Below, one piece after another: positions 41,232 through 49,169 of a stretch of DNA of 59,318 nucleotides. Source of the DNA: an uncultured Acidimicrobiaceae bacterium (GTDB lineage Bacteria; Actinomycetota; Acidimicrobiia; Spongiisociales; UBA5794); the NCBI GenBank assembly GCA_947258985.1, contig CAMYKI010000037.1, positions 1 through 59,318 of the forward strand, given 5' to 3'. Below the pieces are notes generated by a model. It saw only the letters and a program-made list of their open reading frames with translations, was not told the origin of the DNA and searched no databases. Position 1 is the stretch's first letter; each line of letters begins with the position of its first letter. A program made the position numbers and the translations under genes.

Positions 41232-42311
41232 GTGCGTATCAGAGCCGAACGAGATGACCTTGCAGATGTGCTTACAAGGGCGGGAAGAGCCGTAGGCACG
41301 AGATCGGCATTGCCAATTCTCCAGGGTTTGCTGTGCGAGGTTTCAGGTGGCAATCTCGCCGTCACCGGAACGGACACAGAAGTCACCATCGAAACCTCTC
41401 TCCAGGTGGAGGTGCTCGAAGAGGGAAACACTGTTGTTCCGGCCAAGCTGGTGGGCGAGGCCGTTCGCAAGCTGCCCCCCGGTGCGGTGTCTTTCTCTGC
41501 AAAGGACGGAGAGGTTGAAATAACGGGCAATGGACCACGGTTCAATCTCAGAGAGTTCGACGTCAATGATTATCCCGAGGTTGGCAAGGGCAGCGTTGCC
41601 GGCGGGGTAGAGATGGAGGGTGAGACGCTGATTGCCGCTCTCAACCAGGTCGGTATCGCGGCTTCCACCGATGATGGGCGGCCGACCTTGACTGGTGTCC
41701 TATTCGAGACGGAGAGCGATCATCTCCGGCTGGTGGCCACCGACTCGTACCGATTGGCGGTGCGCGACGTACCTTCCGCTGCCGGCGTAGCGACAACGCT
41801 CATCCCATACCGGGCTCTAAAGGAATTGGGGCGGACGGTGGGCGACGAACGGATGGCCGTTGCGATTGGTGAGCGGGAGGGAACCTTTGGCTCTGACAGG
41901 GGCCGAATGACTGCCCGTGTAATCGAGAGCTCGTTCCCGGATTACCGCAGGCTTCTGCCGGATGACTATCCGAATCGGCTCACGATCAACCGGGATGCAC
42001 TGCTGGAAGCTGTGGGAAGGGCCTCTCTCGTTGCAGAGGATCACATTCCCGTCAGGCTCAGCCTGGGTGCGGGTGGTGTCGAGCTCAGCGTCACCCGTCA
42101 GGACGTTGGCGGCGAGACCGAGTACATCGAGGCTGCCTACGAAGGCGAGGACATGGTGATCGCCTTCAATACCCGATATCTGACAGATGGTGTCGCGGCG
42201 ATGAAGTCCGAGAACCTCGTGCTTCAAACCATCAATCCGCTGAAGCCGGGGCTGCTGACGGCGGCGGATGATGAGTCGTTCCGCTATCTGTTGATGCCCG
42301 TCCGGCTGTAG
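41232..42311 (+). CDS. dnaN: DNA polymerase III beta clamp
   Basis: A 359-residue sliding clamp made of three similar domains, beginning RIRAERDDLADVLTRAGRAV. It has conserved stretches FNLREFDVNDYPEV, GVLFETESDHLRLVATDSYRLA and the C-terminal LLMPVRL that closes the clamp-binding pocket. GTG start with GGAAG upstream. It holds polymerase on DNA. Confidence 0.97.
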   Translation: MRIRAERDDLADVLTRAGRAVGTRSALPILQGLLCEVSGGNLAVTGTDTEVTIETSLQVEVLEEGNTVVPAKLVGEAVRKLPPGAVSFSAKDGEVEITGNGPRFNLREFDVNDYPEVGKGSVAGGVEMEGETLIAALNQVGIAASTDDGRPTLTGVLFETESDHLRLVATDSYRLAVRDVPSAAGVATTLIPYRALKELGRTVGDERMAVAIGEREGTFGSDRGRMTARVIESSFPDYRRLLPDDYPNRLTINRDALLEAVGRASLVAEDHIPVRLSLGAGGVELSVTRQDVGGETEYIEAAYEGEDMVIAFNTRYLTDGVAAMKSENLVLQTINPLKPGLLTAADDESFRYLLMPVRL

Positions 42312-42327
42312 TCCTCCCGGTACCGGC

Positions 42328-43440
42328 GTGCGCCTTGTTTGGTTGGAGCTGAATCAGTTCCGGAGTTATGAGCAACTCCGATTCGAGCCCGATCAAGGCA
42401 TCAACGTTCTCATCGGTCCGAACGGCGCCGGTAAGACAAATGTGCTCGAAGCGATCGGCTATCTGTCGCTGCAGAAGTCGTTTCGACGAACACCGGACAG
42501 CGCCTTGATCAGGGTCGATGCTGAGCGAGCAGTCGCCCGAGGCGGATTCGAAGACGCCGGAAGCGCCGTCGACATCGCCGTCGAGATCCCCGCACAGGGA
42601 CGCAGGCAAGTGTTGGTCAACGGAAAACGTCCCGGGCGCCTCAGTGACGTGGCGGCGACTGCACCGGTCGTGGCCTTCCTGCCGGACGATCTTGATCTGG
42701 TGAAGCGAGGGCCGGCGCTGCGTCGGGAGTTTCTCGATGATCTCGGCGCCCAACTGGTTCCGACGGTCGGTGCGGATCTACGCGAGTACGAAAAGTCCTT
42801 GCGGCAGCGGAACACGCTGTTGCGGCAGGACGGGAGGAACACGGATCCGATGACTCTCGACGTTTGGGATGTCCGTGTTGCCGAGGCCGGCGGGAGGGTT
42901 CTCGCCAACCGACTACGGCTCCTGGGACGGTTGATCGGTCGGTTGACCGCCGCATACCGCACGGTGGGGGGTAGCAGCCTCGAGACCCTGATCCCGACGT
43001 ATGCGGCGTCGTGGGCTGAGGTAGGTGGGATCGAGAATGGATTAGCTCCGGATCACGAGGTATACGCCTCCGCCCTTCTCCGCGCCCTGGAGGAGCGCCG
43101 GATCCGCGATCTCGAGATGCGCTCGACCAGCGCAGGTCCCCACCGTGATGATCCGGGGTATCGGCTGGACGGTCGTGACGTGCGGGTCCAGGCCAGTCAA
43201 GGAGAGCAGCGGTCGGTTGCTCTCAGCCTGCGCATCGCTGCCTATCAGCTTCTCAACGATCGGCACGGGCGACCGCCGATCCTCCTGTTGGATGATGTGT
43301 TTTCCGAATTGGATCCGGGGAGAGCAGAAGGGGTGACGGCGCTGCTGCCGCACGGTCAGGTTTTTGTCACAAGCGCACGCGATGATGAGGTTCCTGAGAT
43401 GGGACGGCGGTGGCGGGTCGCGGAAGGTGTGTTGTCGTGA
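42328..43440 (+). CDS. recF: DNA replication/repair protein RecF
   Basis: A 370-residue SMC-like ATPase with Walker A VLIGPNGAGKTNVLEA, the RecF signature SQGEQRSVALSLRIA and Walker B PPILLLDDVFSELD. It helps load RecA at gapped DNA. The GTG start at 42328 is 16 bases after dnaN, and the family N-terminus LVWLELNQFRSYEQL fits. Confidence 0.96.
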   Translation: MRLVWLELNQFRSYEQLRFEPDQGINVLIGPNGAGKTNVLEAIGYLSLQKSFRRTPDSALIRVDAERAVARGGFEDAGSAVDIAVEIPAQGRRQVLVNGKRPGRLSDVAATAPVVAFLPDDLDLVKRGPALRREFLDDLGAQLVPTVGADLREYEKSLRQRNTLLRQDGRNTDPMTLDVWDVRVAEAGGRVLANRLRLLGRLIGRLTAAYRTVGGSSLETLIPTYAASWAEVGGIENGLAPDHEVYASALLRALEERRIRDLEMRSTSAGPHRDDPGYRLDGRDVRVQASQGEQRSVALSLRIAAYQLLNDRHGRPPILLLDDVFSELDPGRAEGVTALLPHGQVFVTSARDDEVPEMGRRWRVAEGVLS

Positions 43441-43453
43441 CCGGAGCTGACTC

Positions 43454-43804
43454 ATGAAGAACCCGTGGACGGGAGAAGACCCGGATCGTGGATTGAAGAC
43501 ACTCGACCAGGCATTGTCTGAGGTGCTGGAGCGAGTCACAGAAGGCGGTCTGGCGACTTTTGAGGTCATCAAGGAGGCCTGGCCGGACATCGTCGGAGAC
43601 GAAATGGGGGAGCGCTCACTGCCGGTACGCTTGTCAAAAGGTGTGCTCACCGTTGAGGTTGCCGACGGTGGAACCGCTTCTCGACTGCGCCTCCGGCAGT
43701 CGAAAATTCGCCAGGATCTCGGAGCCCTGCTTGGGCGGAGCGAAGTGGCGCAGATACGGTGGCGGGTCCGTCGCCGCAGTAACCCCTCGAGAGCCTCCGA
43801 GTGA
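43454..43804 (+). CDS. DUF721/DciA-like protein
   Basis: A 116-residue protein with the DUF721 core ATFEVIKEAWPDIVGDEMGERSLPVRLSKGVLTVEVADGG. DciA-type members are helicase operators that load DnaB, which suits a location between recF and gyrB. ATG 43454 has GGAG 7 bases upstream. The basic C-terminus (RWRVRRRSNPSR) may contact DNA. A terminator follows. Confidence 0.9.
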   Translation: MKNPWTGEDPDRGLKTLDQALSEVLERVTEGGLATFEVIKEAWPDIVGDEMGERSLPVRLSKGVLTVEVADGGTASRLRLRQSKIRQDLGALLGRSEVAQIRWRVRRRSNPSRASE

Positions 43805-43815
43805 CCCCGAAAACG

Positions 43816-43834
43816 CCCAGTTACGCTGGGTTTT
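43816..43834 (+). terminator. Intrinsic terminator after the DUF721 gene
   Basis: CCCAG (43816), loop TTACG, CTGGG and TTTT form a hairpin and T-run, extended by an outer GAAAA/TTTTC pairing with a CG bulge. It probably ends the dnaN-recF-DUF721 transcript. TATAAT at 43839-43844, just beyond it, could be the -10 of a gyrB promoter, although no clear -35 was seen. Confidence 0.72.
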
Positions 43835-43901
43835 CGCCTATAATGACATCCTTGTTAGTTGACACCCCAAACCACTGCCTTTCCGGCAACTAGGAGTCCC
43901 G

Positions 43902-45827
43902 TTGAGCAAGCCAAGACTGTCGGCCGCCGCGTCCTACGGCGCCAAAGACATCACCGTTCTGGAGGGACTCGAAGCTGTCCGAAAACGCCCCGCGATGTAT
44001 ATCGGGTCGACCGGGCCCAAAGGCCTCCATCACCTGATTTGGGAGGTGCTCGATAACGCTGTGGACGAAGCCATGGCAGGATTCTGCACCAGGATTGACT
44101 TGACGATTCATCCCGACGGAAGTGTCGAGGTGCATGACAACGGTCGGGGCATCCCGGTAGACAAACACGCCAAGACAAAACTACCGGCGTTGACAACCGT
44201 GCTGACCGTGCTTCATGCCGGCGGCAAGTTTGAGGCGGGCGCCTATACCGTCTCCGGCGGCCTTCACGGGGTCGGTGTCTCGGTGGTGAATGCTCTGTCA
44301 TCGCGGGTCGATGTCGAGGTCGTGCGGGATGGGTTTCATTGGACCCAATCGTTTGAGTATGGAACGCCGACGGCGAAGCTGAAGAAGGGCAAGCCGGGCA
44401 AGCGCACCGGCACCACGCTGCGGTTCTGGCCCGATCCGGAAATCTTCAGCGAGACCACCGAATACAACATCCAGATTGTGCTGAGTCGGGTCCGGGAGAT
44501 GGCGTTCCTCAACAAGGGAGTGGAGTTCCGGGTCCATGACCTGCGCGGGGATGAGGATGTCCACGAGACCTTCAAGTACAACGGCGGAATCATCGATTTT
44601 GTCAAGCACCTCAACAGAAAACGAGAGCCGATCCACAAGCAGGTCGCTTTCTTCGAGCAGGTCACAGACGAGGCCGAGGTCGAAGTGGCCATGCAGTGGA
44701 CCAGCGGCTACACCGAAACCGTGCTCAGCTTCGCCAACAACATCAACACCCACGAAGGCGGCACCCACGAAGAAGGGTTCCGCAAGTCGTTGACGAGAGC
44801 CATCAACGACTTTGCCAGGACTCGAAACGTCCTCAAAGAGAAAGACGGAAATCTGAACGGTGAGGACGTGCGCGAGGGTCTAACCGCCGTCATTTCCGCC
44901 AAGGTGCGGCAGCCCCAGTTCGAGGGCCAGACCAAGACGAAGCTCGGCAATACCGAAATCCGATCCTTTGTGGAGAGGGCCCTCAATCAGATGTTTCCGG
45001 AGTGGCTCGAGCGACATCCCGGCGACGGGCGGCGCATCATCGACAAGGCGTCGACGGCGGCAAAGGCGAGGATGGCCGCTCGCCAGGCCCGGGACCTGAC
45101 CAGGAGAAAGAGCCTGCTCGAATCGTCGGGCCTCCCCGGCAAGCTTGCGGATTGCTCCTCCCGGGATCCGGTGGTCAGCGAGATCTTCATCGTCGAGGGA
45201 AACTCGGCGGGAGGCTCCGCAAAGCAAGCGCGCAACTCCGACTTCCAGGCGATCCTGCCCATCCGCGGCAAGATCATCAATGTCGAGAAGAACCGGCTCA
45301 CCCGCGTGTTGCAGAACACGGAGATCCAGTCACTGATCACCGGTGTGGGAACGGGCATCGGCGAGGAGATGGACATAACGAAGAGCCGCTATCACAAGGT
45401 GGTCATCCTCACGGATGCGGACGTCGACGGCGCCCACATTCGAACGCTGCTGCTGACATTCTTTTTCCGTCACATGCCCGAACTCATCGAAGCCGGGTAT
45501 GTGTACATCGCCCAGCCTCCGCTGTATTCGGTCAAGACCGGCACCAAGTTGCGCTGGGTCTACAACGACGATCATCTCGATGAGGTGAAGACGGAGCTGG
45601 AAGGGAAGAAGCTGAACATCCAGCGCTTCAAGGGTCTCGGCGAGATGAACGCCGACCAGCTGTGGGACACCACCATGGACCCGTCGAACCGGCAGCTCTT
45701 GCGAGTACAGCTCGACGACCAGTTCCGGGCTGAAGAGGTCTTTGAGACTCTGATGGGGACTGATGTCAGCGCCCGGCGCACATTCATTCAGCAAAACGCA
45801 AAAGACGTGCGCTTCCTCGACATCTAA
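43902..45827 (+). CDS. gyrB: DNA gyrase subunit B
   Basis: The 641-residue ATPase subunit of gyrase. It has [13 protein letters not shown] and the GHL ATP motif [28 protein letters not shown], and the TOPRIM motifs [15 protein letters not shown] and [14 protein letters not shown]. The start is TTG 43902 with AGGAG 5 bases before it. It introduces negative supercoils with GyrA, encoded 15 bases downstream. Confidence 0.97.
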   Translation: MSKPRLSAAASYGAKDITVLEGLEAVRKRPAMYIGSTGPKGLHHLIWEVLDNAVDEAMAGFCTRIDLTIHPDGSVEVHDNGRGIPVDKHAKTKLPALTTVLTVLHAGGKFEAGAYTVSGGLHGVGVSVVNALSSRVDVEVVRDGFHWTQSFEYGTPTAKLKKGKPGKRTGTTLRFWPDPEIFSETTEYNIQIVLSRVREMAFLNKGVEFRVHDLRGDEDVHETFKYNGGIIDFVKHLNRKREPIHKQVAFFEQVTDEAEVEVAMQWTSGYTETVLSFANNINTHEGGTHEEGFRKSLTRAINDFARTRNVLKEKDGNLNGEDVREGLTAVISAKVRQPQFEGQTKTKLGNTEIRSFVERALNQMFPEWLERHPGDGRRIIDKASTAAKARMAARQARDLTRRKSLLESSGLPGKLADCSSRDPVVSEIFIVEGNSAGGSAKQARNSDFQAILPIRGKIINVEKNRLTRVLQNTEIQSLITGVGTGIGEEMDITKSRYHKVVILTDADVDGAHIRTLLLTFFFRHMPELIEAGYVYIAQPPLYSVKTGTKLRWVYNDDHLDEVKTELEGKKLNIQRFKGLGEMNADQLWDTTMDPSNRQLLRVQLDDQFRAEEVFETLMGTDVSARRTFIQQNAKDVRFLDI

Positions 45828-45842
45828 GGACGAGACGACACC

Positions 45843-48281
45843 ATGCCCAACGAAGAAGACACACGTATAAGAGCGATTGAGATCGAACGGGAGATGGAGG
45901 ACTCGTTCCTCGAGTACGCCATGTCCGTCATCGTCTCGCGCGCCCTTCCCGATGTCCGTGACGGCCTCAAGCCCGTGCACCGGCGCATCCTGTATGCGAT
46001 GTACGACGCCGGCATCCGCCCGGGAACCCCCTTCCGCAAGTGCGCTCGTGTCGTCGGTGACGTCATGGGTTGGTTCCACCCGCACTCGAACGACGCCATC
46101 TACGACGCTTTGGTTCGTCTCGGGCAGGACTTCTCCCAGCGGTACCCACTGGTGCAGCCCCAGGGAAACTTCGGCTCTGTCGACGATCCGCCCGCCCAGA
46201 TGCGGTACACCGAGACCCGTATGGCGCCCATTGCGATGCACCTTCTCGAGAGCATCGATGAGGACACCGTCGATTTCGCCGACAACTACTCGGGAGAGCG
46301 GCAAGAGCCAACGGTGCTTCCGTCCCGTTTCCCCAACCTGCTGGTCAATGGATCGACCGGTATCGCTGTCGGGATGGCGACCAACATCCCACCGCACAAT
46401 CTGACCGAGGTCATCGATGCCACCCTGCACAAGATCGAGAACCCGGAAGCGTCGGCGGAGGAACTGACCCAGTTCGTGCAGGGTCCCGATTTCCCGACGG
46501 GCGCTTTCATCGTGCGCACCCCCGGAATCAAGGAAGCACTGTTGACGGGCCGCGGTTCGGTCAAGATGCGGGCCGTCACCGAAATTGTCGAAACCAAGAG
46601 GAAGCGGCTGGCGATCATCGTCACCGAAATCCCCTACCAGGTCTCAATCGACCGGGTCATGACAAAGATCGCCGATCTGGTCAAGGACAAGACCATCGCC
46701 GGGATCGCCGACCTCCGGAACGAAACCAACAAGGACGGCATCCGGATGGTCATCGAGCTGAAGCGAGACGCCAATCCGCAGGTGGTTCTCAATCTCCTCT
46801 ACAAGCACACCCAGCTGGAGGATTCCTTTGGGGTCAACGCCGTGGCACTGGTGGACGGTGTGCCGCGAACGTTGAACCTCGCCGAGATGGTCGGCTACTA
46901 CATCGACCATCAGTTGCTGGTGATTCAGCGACGCAGCATCTTCCGGCTGAAGAAGGCCGAAGCGCGAGCCCACATTGTCGAGGGACTCCTCATCGCCCTC
47001 GACAATATCGACGAGGTTGTGAAGATCATCCGGGGTTCCCAGGATGTCGAAACCGCCCGGCGCACGCTCAGGGAACGGTTCGATTTCAGCGAGATTCAGG
47101 CCAATCACATCCTCGACATGCCCCTGCGCAGGCTCACCGCTCTCGAAACGGGCAAGCTGCGAACCGAGTACGACGATCTTCAGGCGACCATCGCGGAGCT
47201 CAAGTCGATTCTGGATTCGGAGCCGCGCCGCCGCATCATTCTTTCCGAGGAACTCACCGCCGTACAGGACAAGTTCGGCGACAATCGCCGCAGCCGCATC
47301 ATTGCCGACGAGGGGGATCTCTCCCTAGAGGATCTGATTGCCGACGAGGAACTGGTTGTCACTGCGTCTGAGGCCGGATACATAAAGTCGGTGCTGGCCC
47401 TCACGTATCGCAGCCAGGGGAGGGGCGGCCGTGGGGTGAAGGGTGCGGACCTTCGTGAAGAAGACGTCGTCACCCATGTGCTGCACACATCGGCCCACGC
47501 CTATCTCCTGTTCTTCACGAACCGGGGCAAGGTCTATCGCGTGCGGGCGCACCAGTTGCCACGCAAGGAGCGGACCGCAAAGGGCGTGCTGGTGCAGTCT
47601 GTGCTCCCGATGGATCCGGAGGAGAAGATCGAGGCGATCATCGACACCCGGGACTACGAGACACACCGATTCCTCGTTGCGTTTACGAGGAAGGGGCAGG
47701 TCAAGAAGACCAAGTTCCTCGACTACGACTCCCGCAATCAGGTCCTGGTCGCCATCAACCTGGCAGATGATGACGAGGTGGTTGCCGTGAGGGCGACTTC
47801 CGGAGATTCCGATCTGGTGATGGTCACTCGCGAAGGCATGGCTATCAGGTTCTCGGAGGAGGACGTTCGCCCGATGGGCCGCGACACTCGCGGGGTCCGC
47901 GGCGTCAGGCTGCGAGAGGGCGACGAGGTCGTATCGGCAGCCACCATCAACGACGGTGACGAAATCCTGTTCTTGACAACCGGAGGCTACGGCAAGCGTA
48001 CGGCGATGAGCGAGTTCCCCAAGCAGAAGCGTGGCGGGATCGGCGTCAAGTCGATGAAGCTGACCCGGGTCCGGGGCGAGTTGGTGGCGGCTCTGGCGGT
48101 GACAAGGGAGGACCAGATCTTCGTGACGTCGAGCGATGGCATCGTGATCCGGCAACCTGCAGGAGAAATCAGCCGCCAGAAGCGAGCTTCCACCGGGGTC
48201 AAGGTCATGAATCTCGGTGACGGCAACAGCCTGGCTGCCGCGGCGCTCGTACCTCGCGACGACGAAGAAGACGAGGACTAG
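45843..48281 (+). CDS. gyrA: DNA gyrase subunit A
   Basis: The 812-residue breakage-reunion subunit. Catalytic Tyr122 is in MRYTETRM. The C-terminal pinwheel has the GyrA box region SQGRGGRGVK near 520 and repeated beta blades. The quinolone-determining region reads WFHPHSNDAIYD (79-88). The usual HPHGD(S/A) is replaced by HPHSND, changing residues equivalent to E. coli Gly81, Asp82 and Ser83, while Asp87 is kept. The sequence is a single intact frame. A 46-bp palindrome lies 8 bases after the stop. Confidence 0.97.
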   Translation: MPNEEDTRIRAIEIEREMEDSFLEYAMSVIVSRALPDVRDGLKPVHRRILYAMYDAGIRPGTPFRKCARVVGDVMGWFHPHSNDAIYDALVRLGQDFSQRYPLVQPQGNFGSVDDPPAQMRYTETRMAPIAMHLLESIDEDTVDFADNYSGERQEPTVLPSRFPNLLVNGSTGIAVGMATNIPPHNLTEVIDATLHKIENPEASAEELTQFVQGPDFPTGAFIVRTPGIKEALLTGRGSVKMRAVTEIVETKRKRLAIIVTEIPYQVSIDRVMTKIADLVKDKTIAGIADLRNETNKDGIRMVIELKRDANPQVVLNLLYKHTQLEDSFGVNAVALVDGVPRTLNLAEMVGYYIDHQLLVIQRRSIFRLKKAEARAHIVEGLLIALDNIDEVVKIIRGSQDVETARRTLRERFDFSEIQANHILDMPLRRLTALETGKLRTEYDDLQATIAELKSILDSEPRRRIILSEELTAVQDKFGDNRRSRIIADEGDLSLEDLIADEELVVTASEAGYIKSVLALTYRSQGRGGRGVKGADLREEDVVTHVLHTSAHAYLLFFTNRGKVYRVRAHQLPRKERTAKGVLVQSVLPMDPEEKIEAIIDTRDYETHRFLVAFTRKGQVKKTKFLDYDSRNQVLVAINLADDDEVVAVRATSGDSDLVMVTREGMAIRFSEEDVRPMGRDTRGVRGVRLREGDEVVSAATINDGDEILFLTTGGYGKRTAMSEFPKQKRGGIGVKSMKLTRVRGELVAALAVTREDQIFVTSSDGIVIRQPAGEISRQKRASTGVKVMNLGDGNSLAAAALVPRDDEEDED

Positions 48282-48288
48282 CTCAGCA

Positions 48289-48334
48289 GTCTGGCGTACG
48301 TGGTGGCGTCATTACGCCACCACGTACGCCAGAC
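48289..48334. repeat. 46-bp GTCTGGCGT-type element, copy 4
   Basis: The 21-bp arms beginning GTCTGGCGTACGTGGTGG are perfectly paired around a 4-base centre (CATT). It shares length and ends with the copies at 11806, 12324 and 18722, and its interior differs yet remains paired. Eight bases after the gyrA stop, it could act as a terminator or mRNA 3' stabiliser. Confidence 0.92.
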
Positions 48335-48424
48335 GTGTGAGGCGGCGGGAACCGGCGAGTACTGTTGTAGCGTTGGATAATGGCGGGGTGGCGTTACACT
48401 CGCCTCATTCCCAAGGAGCCTGGT

Positions 48425-48913
48425 ATGGCAGTTCGACGGGTGCGTCGAATCATTCGAAAAGTCGATCCGTGGACGGTGCTGAAGGCGTCGTTGATCTTCA
48501 ATGCCATCGTTGGCCTCGTCTTTGTGCTCGGTATGTGGGTGATGTGGTCGCTGGTGCTGCAGAAGGGCATTCCCGAGAAGATCGTCGATCTGTTCGATGC
48601 CGTCACCATCGAGCTGACTATCGACGGACCCCTCTACTTCCGCATCGTCACGCTCCTCGCCGGGGTCGGCATCATCGGTATGACCGCATTCATGACGCTG
48701 GGTGCGGTCATCTACAACCTGATTTCCGACCTGGTTGGTGGTGTTGAGGTAACGGTGCTCGAAGAGACGTACAACGTTGCCCAACCCCAACAGGCATCGC
48801 CTACCCGCCGGACCTTCAGCTGGAAGCCGACGCCTGCTCCCCGCCAGGGCAACGGCAACCCTGCTCCAAAGCCCGAAGTGTCACCGGACCGGGAACGGGT
48901 AACTACGGGCTGA
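48425..48913 (+). CDS. DUF3566 membrane protein downstream of gyrA
   Basis: A 162-residue protein with the DUF3566 layout: RVRRIIRKVDPWTVLKASLIFNAI, one helix to VLGMWVMWSLVL, a conserved region with GIPEKIVDLFDAV, a second helix FRIVTLLAGVGIIGMTAFMTLGAVIYNLISDLVGG, and then a disordered Pro/Asn/Gln tail. The same family follows gyrA in mycobacteria and other actinobacteria. ATG 48425 has AAGGAG 6 bases upstream and was preferred to 48380. It is an inner-membrane protein of unknown role. Confidence 0.9.
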   Translation: MAVRRVRRIIRKVDPWTVLKASLIFNAIVGLVFVLGMWVMWSLVLQKGIPEKIVDLFDAVTIELTIDGPLYFRIVTLLAGVGIIGMTAFMTLGAVIYNLISDLVGGVEVTVLEETYNVAQPQQASPTRRTFSWKPTPAPRQGNGNPAPKPEVSPDRERVTTG

Positions 48914-49055
48914 CAGACCGTTCGGTCTCGTCCCTGACTAGACCCGTCGGCGTCGACGGTTTTGACCCGCAGGTTTTGAGGCTCGTCTTCCGATACCCGT
49001 TGTGACGGATACCACCGCAAAACATTGTCCGTCCCGAATTGCGCCTCAGGTACCG

Positions 49056-49167
49056 GACTAGCTACTTCGTCACTCGGGTTTATGACGCCCAAGAAACAGA
49101 CGCCGAAATGTCGATACATACACCGATGAACTCAACGTTCGCAAGGAAGCGACAGAAAGTGGTGGGG
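49056..49167 (+). promoter_or_regulatory. Conserved promoter-leader element A (before the subtilase)
   Basis: It aligns with the element at 51059-51168 across about 110 bases. Shared blocks include GACTAG, GTCAC, CCCAAGAAACAG (49088-49099), CGATA (49112-49116), GATG, GTTCGCAAGGA and GAAAG. TGTCGATAC (49109) resembles a sigma28/FliA/WhiG -10 (GCCGATAA). A TCGC-AAGGAA-GCGA hairpin (49139-49152) presents GGA in its loop, as CsrA sites do. The ribosome site GGTGGGG leads to ATG 49170. Confidence 0.68.
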
Positions 49168-49169
49168 TA

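Noticed and set aside
48971-48998. A third possible FliA-like promoter (CAGGTTTT, 11 bases, TCCGATAC)
   Set aside because: The -35 part matches poorly and the downstream leader blocks shared by elements A and B are missing.
48914-49055. tRNA-Ile and tRNA-Ala expected after gyrA and DUF3566 as in mycobacteria
   Set aside because: No cloverleaf with GTTCRANNC and matching acceptor arms was found.
49056-49167. Leader A tested as a cyclic-di-GMP (GEMM) riboswitch
   Set aside because: The GEMM core GGGCAAACC and GACGCAAAGCC is absent; the visible conserved parts fit a promoter and a small hairpin better.
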